From: Aureimonas populi
GTDB taxonomy: Bacteria; Pseudomonadota; Alphaproteobacteria; Rhizobiales; Rhizobiaceae
DNA length: 64,000 bases
Assembly (NCBI RefSeq): GCF_017815515.1
Contig: NZ_CP072611.1
Location: 2,480,001 to 2,544,000 of the forward strand
Reading direction: 5' to 3'
Made by a program: the position numbers and the translations under genes. The stretch's first letter is position 1, and each line of letters starts with the position of its first letter. The notes beneath the pieces were generated by a model. That model made no database searches and had not been told where the DNA came from. It saw only the letters and a list, made by a program, of their open reading frames with translations. Shown piece by piece: positions 27,972 to 35,184 of the stretch.

Positions 27972-28096
27972 GCTACTTCTCCTCGACAGGTGGCGGGGGA
28001 AGGGGCTGCCATGCCGTTGGAAGGTCTCCGGTTAGGTCCTCGCCGCTGGTGGAGAACCAGAAGAAGTCTCCTTCCGGCGGGCGGTCTGGAGTCGAT

Positions 28097-28534
28097 ATGT
28101 GGGCGTCTTCCTCGACGAAGGTGGCGCGTGACTCGGCGCTGATCGTGGCGAGTGGCTACATCGACGGCCGCTATCGGGATCGTTTCCCCGGTCGGAAGGC
28201 TGGCGGACGGGCTCAGTCCCTGGAATGGCCCCGGTTTAACGCAGTGGACGCCTCCGGTGAGGGGATCGCCGAAGACGAGGTGCCAGTCGAGGTCGAGCAC
28301 GCTGTCTATGAAGCCGCGTTGCGCGAGGTCCAGGCGCCGGGTTCGCTTTCACCCGACTTCGACGCCACCGCGCTCGTGAAGCGCGAGCGGGTGGATGTCA
28401 TCGAGACTGAGTATGTCGTGCCGACCGATGCCACCGCGGCTCGGCTCGTCGTCTCGATCATCGACGACATTCTGTCCGGTCTGCTCGTGCGCAAGGAAGC
28501 GCGCCGGACGGTCTCGTTCCTGGCGAGGGCCTGA
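28097..28534 (+). pseudogene. Phage DnaT-like/head-tail protein, 5'-truncated
   Basis: In-frame resemblance starts around the Met-Trp at 28,097 and reads ALIVASGYIDGRYRDRFPG ... LEWPRFNAVDASG ... ALREVQAPGSLSPD, a pattern typical of phage proteins annotated as DnaT-like ssDNA-binding or head-tail connector proteins. These normally have about 30-40 more N-terminal residues (a YVS-x-x-ADAYF-type opening), which are absent. The frame stays open upstream to 27,953 but with unrelated sequence antisense to the HTH gene. I infer that a deletion joined the left-end lysogeny genes to this gene, removing the packaging and capsid module. A 145-residue product could still be made. Confidence 0.6.
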
Positions 28535-28536
28535 CC

Positions 28537-28947
28537 GTGGCGAACATCATCAACATAGCTGACCGCCAGAAGAATGGCGCGCCTGTCATCGATCCCGTCT
28601 GGCGCTTTGATCTTCGCGTCTGGGACACAGAGGGCGGGCCGGAGGCGCTGGTGACGGACTTCTTCGATGGAGATGGGCTGGAGGCGGCCGATCGCCTTCG
28701 CCAGTTCGCGGCAATGCTCGACACCATCTCCTACTGCTTGATGCAGCAGGCGCATCACATGGATCCGAACGACGACGGTCAAATTCTCGCGAAGGTGGCC
28801 GTTTTCGAAAACAGCCGCGTCCGTCTTCGCGTTAACGACGACATGATCCAGACAATCGAGCAGGAGGAATGGCTGCGCCGCCGGTTCGATGACGCCAAGG
28901 CGATCGTGAACGAGGACCGATCCGCGCCTGCGAATACGAGGGCCTGA
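28537..28947 (+). CDS. Hypothetical phage protein
   Basis: 136 residues from a GTG two bases after the preceding stop. No recognised domain. The protein is acidic (IQTIEQEEWLRRRFDDAKAIVNED) with no signal or membrane segment. Tight spacing with the head-tail and tail genes on either side suggests a structural or assembly role in the virion, but nothing in the sequence proves it. Confidence 0.7.
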   Translation: MANIINIADRQKNGAPVIDPVWRFDLRVWDTEGGPEALVTDFFDGDGLEAADRLRQFAAMLDTISYCLMQQAHHMDPNDDGQILAKVAVFENSRVRLRVNDDMIQTIEQEEWLRRRFDDAKAIVNEDRSAPANTRA

Positions 28948-28948
28948 C

Positions 28949-29308
28949 GTGACCTCCTTCGACTACGCCAAGACCGCTGCCACGGCCGAACGCCTGCTTG
29001 CCCGGTTCGGCCAGGAGGGGGCGATCCGGGTGCAGGGCGTGCGGGAATCTGATTGGGATGATGAGCCCGGCCCTCCTGTGGATCACCCCTGCCGCCTCGC
29101 TGTCCTGCCCATTGCGGACAGGGACATTGATGGCGCGCTGATTAAGGCTGGAGACGTGAAAATCCTTGTCTCGACGGTGGGCCTGTCCATCACGCCGACG
29201 ACGGTCAACACGGTGATCGCGGCCAATGGCACATTCACCATCGTTCGCGTGAAGACCCTCGCACCGGCTGGCGTGGCGGTGCTGCATGATCTCATGGGTA
29301 GACGTTGA
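28949..29308 (+). CDS. Phage head-tail/neck-region hypothetical protein
   Basis: 119 residues from GTG 28,949. The sequence contains the pattern ALIKAGDVKILVST ... GTFTIVRVKTLAPAGVAVLHDL, which resembles small beta-rich neck (head-closure) proteins that sit between DnaT-like and gp10-like genes in siphophages. Its stop overlaps the start of the gp10-like gene (TGATG), so the two are translationally coupled. Assignment is by position and general resemblance. Confidence 0.6.
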   Translation: MTSFDYAKTAATAERLLARFGQEGAIRVQGVRESDWDDEPGPPVDHPCRLAVLPIADRDIDGALIKAGDVKILVSTVGLSITPTTVNTVIAANGTFTIVRVKTLAPAGVAVLHDLMGRR

Positions 29309-29712
29309 TGGCCGGTTTTGCCGATCAGATAGCCGCTTGGTCCGAGAAGACGCGAGAGAAGTTGGAGACCGCCGTTCGCAAGATCGCGCTCGACGCCTTC
29401 ACCGAGGTAATCCTCATGTCGCCGGTCGATACGGGCCGCTTCCGTGGGAACTGGCAGGTGGCCATCGGCAATATCCCAACGGGCACGGTGGAGATCGACG
29501 ACAAAACCGGCACCGCAACGATCGGAAAGGTGCAGGCCGAGACGCTGAAACTGCAAGCCGGCCAGACGATCTTTCTCGTCAACAACCTGCCCTACGCACA
29601 GGCTCTCGAATACGGCCATTCGCAGCAAGCGCCTGGCGGCATGGTCCGCCTCACCGCGCAGCGCTTCACGCCCATTGTCGACGCCGTGGCGCGCGAATTG
29701 AACAAGGGCTGA
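29308..29712 (+). CDS. HK97 gp10-like tail-completion protein
   Basis: 134 residues from ATG 29,308. The stretch MSPVDTGRFRGNWQVAIG is the hallmark of the gp10-like/minor tail family (Pro-Val-Asp-Thr-Gly-x-x-Arg), and LPYAQALEYGHSQQAPGGMV is the conserved distal motif. Such proteins form the head-tail junction of siphovirus tails. It lies between the neck-like and tail-terminator genes in standard order. Confidence 0.82.
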   Translation: MAGFADQIAAWSEKTREKLETAVRKIALDAFTEVILMSPVDTGRFRGNWQVAIGNIPTGTVEIDDKTGTATIGKVQAETLKLQAGQTIFLVNNLPYAQALEYGHSQQAPGGMVRLTAQRFTPIVDAVARELNKG

Positions 29713-29715
29713 CCT

Positions 29716-30129
29716 ATGTCGGCAATCGAAGCGTCCATCCACACAGCGCTGGAACAGCACCTGCGGGCGTTCGCAGAGCCTCGTGGGTTGCGGGTGGCGA
29801 GGCAGGGGTATGACTTCACGCCGCCTGACGGGGAGTATCTACGATCCTCGTTCATGCCGAACCGCACGACGAACCCATGGACGGCATTCTCCGATCCATC
29901 CGTCTTCCAAGGCATTTTCCAGATCACCGTCGTCTGGCCTGCGGGCGGGGGCGTTGATCCCGCCCTGACACTCGCGGCCGACATCGCCAACCACTTCGGC
30001 CGGGGAACTCGCATCCCCGCCGCCGACCCGCCCATGACCATCGAAGAACGCCCGTCCATCGCCTCGCCCTTGCAGGATGCGTCGTCGTTGGAAGTGCCGA
30101 TTTCCATTCGCTACCGGCTGATCCGCTGA
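29716..30129 (+). CDS. Phage tail terminator-like protein (DUF4128-like)
   Basis: 137 residues. Opening IEASIHTALEQHLRAF and the middle YLRSSFMPNRTTNPWTAF ... GIFQITVVWPAG match the small tail-terminator proteins that cap the tail tube (DUF4128-type). Starts four bases after the gp10-like stop and precedes the tail-tube gene by 11 bases, with AAAGGAA ahead of that next start. Function by family and position. Confidence 0.75.
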   Translation: MSAIEASIHTALEQHLRAFAEPRGLRVARQGYDFTPPDGEYLRSSFMPNRTTNPWTAFSDPSVFQGIFQITVVWPAGGGVDPALTLAADIANHFGRGTRIPAADPPMTIEERPSIASPLQDASSLEVPISIRYRLIR

Positions 30130-30140
30130 AAGGAACCCCC

Positions 30141-30620
30141 ATGGCCGATCCATTCAACAACCAGGGCTCCACGCTCTACGTCTGCGAGACCCCGCAGAAT
30201 GCCGACCTGACCGAGGCGGGCTTCAAGGCTCTGACCTACGTCAAGATTTCCAACGTCGGCGAGATGCCCGAACTGGGCGTCTCCACGAACGCCACGAGCT
30301 ACGACACGACGGAAACCATCGTCTCGAAGCAGGACAAGGGCGTTTCGACCGCCGGCACCGGCACGTTCGCTTGCGGGCATGACCCCGAGGACGCGGGCCA
30401 GACGATCCTTCGCGCCATCGGCCATCCGACCGACAAGAGCAACTACGCCCTGGCCCGCGTCTCGGCTGATCCGCAGCAGACGACGTTCTTCTATCGCGGC
30501 AAGATCGCCGGTCCCGTTACGAGCGGCGGTGGCGTCGAGGATTACGTGGTCGATACTTACTCGATCATGGGGAACCAAGTGCCGATCCAGACGGTCGGCG
30601 GGATCACGGTTGGGGGCTGA
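30141..30620 (+). CDS. Phage major tail tube protein
   Basis: 159 residues, with AAAGGAA before the ATG. A Gly/Thr-rich, beta-rich sequence (SNVGEMPELGVSTNATSYDTTE ... KGVSTAGTGTFACG ... GKIAGPVTSGGGVEDYVVDTYSI) is typical of siphoviral tail-tube subunits. It polymerises around the tape measure to make the flexible tail. Position between tail terminator and chaperone supports this. Confidence 0.8.
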   Translation: MADPFNNQGSTLYVCETPQNADLTEAGFKALTYVKISNVGEMPELGVSTNATSYDTTETIVSKQDKGVSTAGTGTFACGHDPEDAGQTILRAIGHPTDKSNYALARVSADPQQTTFFYRGKIAGPVTSGGGVEDYVVDTYSIMGNQVPIQTVGGITVGG

Positions 30621-30623
30621 TTT

Positions 30624-31202
30624 ATGGACATCGCCGGCCTGTATGACTACGAGCAGACTTTCGCTCTCCACCTCGTCAACCCAACGACCGAGGAAGAGCT
30701 CGGGATCGTCTTCCAGATTCGCTCGGCCGAGAGCGACGAGGCGAAGAAGGTCCAGCGGGAGCAGATCGACGATATGCTGGAACGCCAGCAGCGCGGCAAG
30801 CTGATCAAGGGTGAGCAGGCCATCAATCGCGAACTCGAGAAGGCGGTGTCCTACATCGCCTCCTGGGACTGGGGCGAGCGGCGCCAACGCGATGCCCGGT
30901 TCGGCCGTTCTCACCCGGAGGTCAAATGGCCGGTGATCGGCTCTCACCTGCTCGAATGGTTCTGGGAACTGAGCGCCGCTCGCAGGCAGGGCATGAACGG
31001 GCCCGATCCTATCGCCTTCGCCGATATCGCTGCATGGGTCAGGCTAACCGGAACCATCATCCGCCGCGACGAACTGACGATCCTTCGGCAAATGGATGCG
31101 GCCTATCGCTCGGCGGTCTCGGAAGAACATGCCGATGCCCGGCGGCGGTCAGAGGCGCGCAGCAAGGCCCAGGCGGCAGCGAAGGCTATGGTCGGGAGGT
31201 GA
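30624..31202 (+). CDS. Phage tail assembly chaperone-like protein
   Basis: 192 residues beginning MDIAGLYDYEQTFALHLVNPTTEEELGIVF. The first part resembles gpG-type chaperones; the remainder has a Trp-rich region (HPEVKWPVIGSHLLEWFWEL) and an Ala/Arg helix at the end. In many phages this position encodes two proteins by frameshifting; here one continuous frame covers the whole. It is followed immediately by the oppositely oriented higBA cassette, which separates it from the tape measure gene it normally precedes. Confidence 0.65.
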   Translation: MDIAGLYDYEQTFALHLVNPTTEEELGIVFQIRSAESDEAKKVQREQIDDMLERQQRGKLIKGEQAINRELEKAVSYIASWDWGERRQRDARFGRSHPEVKWPVIGSHLLEWFWELSAARRQGMNGPDPIAFADIAAWVRLTGTIIRRDELTILRQMDAAYRSAVSEEHADARRRSEARSKAQAAAKAMVGR

Positions 31203-31205
31203 TGG

Positions 31206-31439
31206 CTACTTCCTCATCAGTTCCTCGTGCTTGGACGGGTCTAGCCATTGCTTGCCGTCCTTTTCACTATGACAGGGATCACCGAAAAGCTTCGGGTCGG
31301 GGATCTCATCCATTTGCTTGACTGCGGTCCTGACGGATCGGCGCTCACGACGATGTTCTGCCGCTTTGAACGCTTTGTCGGAAGTGGCCGTGGTCATCCC
31401 GACAACGGGCGTCCGGCGGTGGGACCGAGCCATGGTCAT
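31206..31439 (-). CDS. Small conserved hypothetical protein (RSHRRTP-type)
   Basis: 77 residues; the start codon overlaps the higA stop (ATGA), so it is the third gene of the higB-higA transcript. The pattern ARSHRRTPVVGMTTATSDK ... DPKLFGDPCHSEKDGKQWLDP belongs to a small basic protein found widely in proteobacterial genomes, with no assigned function that I know of. Its place directly downstream of a toxin-antitoxin pair makes it part of the same transferred cassette. Confidence 0.65.
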   Translation of the reverse strand: MTMARSHRRTPVVGMTTATSDKAFKAAEHRRERRSVRTAVKQMDEIPDPKLFGDPCHSEKDGKQWLDPSKHEELMRK

Positions 31440-31810
31440 GCCCTCTCAGTCAGATGATATGGACGCACGAGAAGGTCAGCCGGAATATGCCACTGGCTGG
31501 AAATCTTGTGCACCATATCGACAGTCAGAGCCCGGCGACGATTCAAGACTTCGGACGCACGAGGACGGGAGCCGAGAAGATCGGCTAGTTCCGCCTGAGT
31601 GTGCCCGAGATCGCTGATCGCATAGCGGATCACCTCGACGGGATCGGGGGCCTCAATAGGCCAGCGCTTCTCCTCATACGCTTCAACGAGAGTGGCAAGC
31701 ACATCGAGCTTGTCGCCTTCCGGCGAGCCAACAGGAGTGCCCCAGAGGCGTTCGATCTCGGCAAGGGCCTCGGCGTGGTCCTCGTCGGAGCGGATCGGTC
31801 GAATGTCCAT
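31436..31810 (-). CDS. higA: HigA-type antitoxin, XRE/HTH DNA-binding
   Basis: 124 residues. N-terminal regions bear acidic residues for toxin binding (RSDEDHAEALAEIERLW), and the C-terminal half is an HTH: SDLGHTQAELADLLGSRPRASEVLNRRRALTVDMV. This is the usual HigA layout, in which the antitoxin follows the toxin gene. It should neutralise HigB and, with it, repress the promoter through the two operator-like repeats upstream. Nine bases separate it from higB. Confidence 0.88.
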   Translation of the reverse strand: MDIRPIRSDEDHAEALAEIERLWGTPVGSPEGDKLDVLATLVEAYEEKRWPIEAPDPVEVIRYAISDLGHTQAELADLLGSRPRASEVLNRRRALTVDMVHKISSQWHIPADLLVRPYHLTERA

Positions 31811-31819
31811 GGCGTCCTC

Positions 31820-32122
31820 CTAGAACTGCGAGACGGTGAGGGCGTCGATACGGTCATATTCCGCATGCGTGCCCACGAATTTGATGAAGGCGATCTGCCT
31901 TGCGAAATCGAAGGCGGCGATCAGCCTGTAGTTGCCGCCAGAAACTTCGAACCGGACGCGCTCGGCGTTCAAAACCTTGGCCTTGGAAAAGCTGGCTTGA
32001 ACTTCCGCCGTCGTCTTCCACGAAGCCGCCTTGGCGACCGAGAACCAACGCTCAAGAGACGGCTTGGCCTCGGGGTGTTCGGTGTAGAACAAAACAAGCG
32101 TCTGGCGGGCGATGATCCTCAT
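31820..32122 (-). CDS. higB: HigB-type mRNA interferase toxin
   Basis: 100 residues from ATG 32,122 (MRIIARQTLVLFYTEHPEA). The segment FSKAKVLNAERVRFEVSGGNYRLIAAFDFARQIAFIKFVGTHAEYDRID is the conserved HigB core; Arg/Tyr/Lys/His residues characteristic of ribosome-dependent RNases of this family are visible. It cleaves mRNA when freed from HigA. The toxin is upstream of the antitoxin, as is typical. The cassette lies in the tail module of a decaying prophage and may help retain it (inference). Confidence 0.88.
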   Translation of the reverse strand: MRIIARQTLVLFYTEHPEAKPSLERWFSVAKAASWKTTAEVQASFSKAKVLNAERVRFEVSGGNYRLIAAFDFARQIAFIKFVGTHAEYDRIDALTVSQF

Positions 32123-32138
32123 GCCCATTGTCTAGCAT

Positions 32139-32179
32139 GTTCTCGCATTGGGAACAAGGGTAATTCTCAATTTGGGAAC
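32139..32179 (-). promoter_or_regulatory. Two 17-bp operator-like repeats ahead of higB
   Basis: GTTCTCGCATTGGGAAC (32,139-32,155) and ATTCTCAATTTGGGAAC (32,163-32,179) are direct copies of an imperfect palindrome, GTTC...GAAC, 24 bp apart. They lie 17-57 bases upstream of the higB start, where the HigA or HigBA complex would be expected to bind for autorepression. Confidence 0.65.
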
Positions 32180-32205
32180 GGGTGGGCCGGAGTTGGAGGG
32201 GAGGG

Positions 32206-32328
32206 TCATTTCGGTGTTTTCAGGTCCTCGCCTTGGAAGCCGCATTCCGAACAAAGCCGAACCACGATGCGGACGCCTACATCACCCAACTCTGGGTGAG
32301 CCTTCTCCTCTTTGACGCGATATTCCAT
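32206..32328 (-). CDS. Possible small Cys-pair protein (40 aa)
   Basis: A 40-residue frame from ATG 32,328 with CGGAG upstream: it opens MEYRVKEEKAHPELG and ends with a Cys-x-x-Cys element (LCSECGFQGEDL). The composition looks like a genuine small protein rather than noise, with a possible single zinc-knuckle half. Its stop overlaps a downstream ATG (ATGA) of a short MTLPSNSG-type frame that also appears at 38,499. No function can be assigned. It is part of the minus-strand cassette that separates the tail chaperone from the tape measure. Confidence 0.4.
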   Translation of the reverse strand: MEYRVKEEKAHPELGDVGVRIVVRLCSECGFQGEDLKTPK

Positions 32329-32431
32329 GGCTCCGCAGCGGGGGGCATGCCTGACCCGGGGCGGGCGCTCCGCACTACCGCGAAAGCGGGCACGCCATGG
32401 TTGAGGTGCGTCTCATCTTGCCAAGGCAGAG

Positions 32432-32462
32432 AGGCCGGAGGTTAATCCCTCCGGCCTTTCGC
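32432..32462 (+). terminator. GC-rich hairpin, possible terminator
   Basis: GGCCGGAGG / CCTCCGGCC around a TTAATC loop, followed by TTTC. The U tract is weak and lies on the plus strand. It could be a remnant of the hairpin-type elements seen before other late genes, here ahead of the tape measure gene. Confidence 0.4.
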
Positions 32463-32468
32463 ATCGAG

Positions 32469-32591
32469 CTAGATACCGACGAGATTCCGCACCATGTCGA
32501 TCGCCGCTGTGGCAGCCTGCCCCGCGGCGGTGTCGCGCAGTACCGTTGCCATCCAGATCAGCGCTCCGATGAGAACAGTCGTAATCGCGTT
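32469..32591 (-). pseudogene. 3' fragment of a small membrane-protein gene
   Basis: The frame reads LNAITTVLIGALIWMATVL then RDTAAGQAATAAIDMVRNL and stops at 32,469, giving one clear membrane helix and a short amphipathic tail. No plausible start precedes the helix; upstream it runs into the antisense of the tape measure gene. I read it as the C-terminal half of a small phage membrane protein whose N-terminal half may be the MTLPSNSG-type fragment near 38,499. Speculative. Confidence 0.25.
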
Positions 32592-32599
32592 GAGCCGCC

Positions 32600-34735
32600 A
32601 TGACGCAGGCGCAGGCAACGCTTGCATCCGCACGGGCGTCAAACACCGCATCAACCGCTGAAAAGGCGGCTGCGCTTGCGGCTGTCCAAAACGAGCGCGC
32701 TTCCTTCGCCTCGGCCAGAGCGGAGCGGGACAAATCTGCTGCTGCGCTTGCTGCGGCAAAAGCCTTCGATGAGCAGGCGCGGGCCATCCGGTCCCTGCAT
32801 GTCGCGAACGGGAACAGACAGACGGGCGGTTCGGCCGCGAGCAACGTGGAGCGCATGGGCGGGAGCATGTCCGGGCTTGCGGCGCAGTTCCAGGATGTTG
32901 CCGTAACTGCGGGCATGGGCATGAACCCCTTGATGATTGCCTTGCAGCAGGGCACCCAGATTACCGGGCAGCTTGAAGCGGCCGCGCAGGGCGGGGCATC
33001 AGCCATTCAGGTGCTCGGACAATCGTTCAAGTCGCTGTTCTCGCCACTGGCATTCGCGACGATTGCTATCACGGCGCTGTCTGCGGCCGGGCTGCAAATG
33101 GTGGATTGGACCGGGCTCGCCGCAGGCGCACTCGACTTTCTCGCGGACCACATCCAGACGATTGCCCCTTATGCCACCGCTGCGGCCGCTGCATTGGCGC
33201 TTCTCTACGCCCCGGCGATGATCTCCGGGATCGTCCAGATCATCGCCTTGATGGGGAGGCTTGCGGTCTCGGCAGGTATAGCGGCTGCGGCCATGGCGGC
33301 GGCGAATCCCGCGCTTGTGTTCGTCGCCGGGCTGACCGTGGCGATCACGGCAATGAACCTCTTCCGCGATGATCTCGCACGAATCTTCGGCGTCGATGTG
33401 GTCGGGGTCGTGAAGGACGCCGTCAACGCGGTAATCGGAGCCTTCGTTGGCGGTTATCGAGGCATCAAGGCTGCTTGGTCAGCACTGCCGGGGGCGTTGG
33501 GCGACATCGTTTACTCAACCGCCAACATCGTCCTTGGCGGCATTGAAACGATGATCAACAAAGCAGGGGACATGGTAAACGCCTTCATAGGCTATGCGAA
33601 CAACATGCTAGGAGCGGTAAGCGACGAGCTGCTCATTGAGGGTGTTATTGGGCCCGTTAAGTTTGGCATCAACAACCCCTACAAGGGGGCTGCCGAGAAC
33701 GTGATGGCAAAGGTGCAGAAGGAGATCGAGGCAGCCCAAGGCCAAGATTACCTCGGCCAGATCGGGGAGGGAATATCTTCCATGGCATCGGCTGCCGCTG
33801 GGAAGCTCCGCGAGTGGTCCAGCGCTCTCACGTCAGTCGAAGATGCGTCGAAGAAGGCCGGGAAGGCAGCCAAGGACGCCGCCGACGAAGCCCGCAAGCA
33901 GGCTGAAGCATACACGGGCATCGTGAACGACTCCACGCTGCGCGTCATGTCCATGCTGAACGAGCAGGCCGCCCTTGGCATGACGGCAGAAGAAGCCGCC
34001 CGCCTCCGCTACGAGACCGATCTTCTCAACCAGGCGCAGAACGCCGGCATCACTCTCACCGCCGGGCAGAAGGCGGAGCTTCAGGGCCTCGCCGCCACGA
34101 TGGCCTCCGTCGAAGCCGAGACCGCACGGATGAAGGAGCAGATGGATTTCGCGAAGGGGGCGACCAACAGCTTCCTCTCGGACCTCCGCAATGGCCTGAA
34201 CAGCGGCAAGGGCTTCTTCGAAAGCTTCGGCAACGCGGCCATGAATGTCCTGAACAAAATCATCGACAAGCTCCAGAATGAGCTGGTGGATGCACTGTTC
34301 TCGATCAATGGCGCCGGGGGGAAGGGCGGGGGCGGCCTGTTCGGGGGCATACTCGGCGGGATCGGCAAGCTCTTCGGCTTCCAGTCCGGCGGCTATACCG
34401 GCAATGGCCCGGAAGGACGGGTCGCGGGCGTTGTTCATGGCCGTGAGTTCGTGATGAACGCCGGGGCGACTGCGCAGTATCGCCCGATGCTGGAGGCGAT
34501 GAACGACAATCGGTTCAAGATGCCAGCAGCGATGCCTGCGGCCCGCGGCGCTTCCACGCCACAGGTGATCGACGTTCGCCTGACAGACGATACCGGGCGG
34601 ATGGCAAACATAGCCAACCAGCAGATTCAAACGGCCTCTGGCGACATCGTCCGAGTATCGGTCTCTGAAAGCACCCGTGTCGGCAAGGCGCAGTACCCGA
34701 CCTACGAGGCCGATCGGACGCGGAGGACGGGCTAA
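32600..34735 (+). CDS. Phage tail tape measure protein (probably N-terminally truncated)
   Basis: 711 residues. An Ala-rich coiled coil (1-75), hydrophobic transmembrane-like stretches (about 150-260), then further coiled coil and a C-terminal lambda-type tape-measure end with FGFQSGGYTGNGPEGRVAGV and VHGREFVMNAGATAQY. It sets tail length and forms a channel for DNA entry. A TGA lies two codons before the first ATG, and the frame begins abruptly inside coiled coil right where the minus-strand cassette ends, so the true N-terminus was probably lost. Confidence 0.85.
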   Translation: MTQAQATLASARASNTASTAEKAAALAAVQNERASFASARAERDKSAAALAAAKAFDEQARAIRSLHVANGNRQTGGSAASNVERMGGSMSGLAAQFQDVAVTAGMGMNPLMIALQQGTQITGQLEAAAQGGASAIQVLGQSFKSLFSPLAFATIAITALSAAGLQMVDWTGLAAGALDFLADHIQTIAPYATAAAAALALLYAPAMISGIVQIIALMGRLAVSAGIAAAAMAAANPALVFVAGLTVAITAMNLFRDDLARIFGVDVVGVVKDAVNAVIGAFVGGYRGIKAAWSALPGALGDIVYSTANIVLGGIETMINKAGDMVNAFIGYANNMLGAVSDELLIEGVIGPVKFGINNPYKGAAENVMAKVQKEIEAAQGQDYLGQIGEGISSMASAAAGKLREWSSALTSVEDASKKAGKAAKDAADEARKQAEAYTGIVNDSTLRVMSMLNEQAALGMTAEEAARLRYETDLLNQAQNAGITLTAGQKAELQGLAATMASVEAETARMKEQMDFAKGATNSFLSDLRNGLNSGKGFFESFGNAAMNVLNKIIDKLQNELVDALFSINGAGGKGGGGLFGGILGGIGKLFGFQSGGYTGNGPEGRVAGVVHGREFVMNAGATAQYRPMLEAMNDNRFKMPAAMPAARGASTPQVIDVRLTDDTGRMANIANQQIQTASGDIVRVSVSESTRVGKAQYPTYEADRTRRTG

Positions 34736-35184
34736 TGGCGCTGCCTTGGCCCAACATCCTGTTCCCCGGCGCCCTGATGTGGATGCTGGAGAACACCTCT
34801 CGTGGCGGCGGTATCTCAACGAACGGTATGGAGCAATTCGTTGGCTCCGGGTCGAGCCGGTGGCGAGCCGACTACGAGAGCGTTCCTATCCAGACAGAAG
34901 ATGAAGTGCTCGCATGGCGGGCCTTTCTTGCCGCGATGCGGGGCAGGGCGGGCACGGTGCTGCTCCCCGTCATCGACTGGAGACGTTCTCCGTGGCCTCG
35001 TGATGCCTATGGGCGCCTGATGTCGCCCCGGAGCGTTCGCCATGACCGGTTGGACAACACGCAGTTCGCCGACCCCGCCATCCCTTCGCACCGCCTGACA
35101 CCGCCACCCATTCATTGCATGCCGGGCCGCCCTTCGAGGCGGCTTTTTCTATGGAGCCTTATCTATGGCCATCACCGAGCATAA
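34735..35184 (+). CDS. Phage tail protein, 3'-truncated
   Basis: 149 residues; ATG overlaps the tape measure stop. The N-terminal 120 residues look like a proper tail protein (WPNILFPGALMWM ... GMEQFVGSGSSRWRAD ... WRAFLAAMRGRAGTVLLPVIDW). The tail after SHRLTPPP is read through a hairpin and the next gene's leader, and is not protein-like. Relatives are, to my knowledge, longer, and the tail-tip hub and NlpC/P60 genes that should follow are missing, so a deletion probably joins this gene to the spike leader. Confidence 0.6.
   Translation: MALPWPNILFPGALMWMLENTSRGGGISTNGMEQFVGSGSSRWRADYESVPIQTEDEVLAWRAFLAAMRGRAGTVLLPVIDWRRSPWPRDAYGRLMSPRSVRHDRLDNTQFADPAIPSHRLTPPPIHCMPGRPSRRLFLWSLIYGHHRA
35126..35148 (+). 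terminator. Hairpin plus U tract before tail-spike gene
   Basis: GCCGCC / GGCGGC stem around CTTCGA, then TTTTT, then GGAG and the spike ATG within 20 bases. Same layout as the elements at 38,291, 43,239, 43,271 and 45,721. Confidence 0.65.

Noticed and set aside
32182..32445. 87-residue plus-strand frame upstream of the tape measure
   Set aside because: Composition is not protein-like and it lies antisense to the small Cys-pair frame, which looks better.
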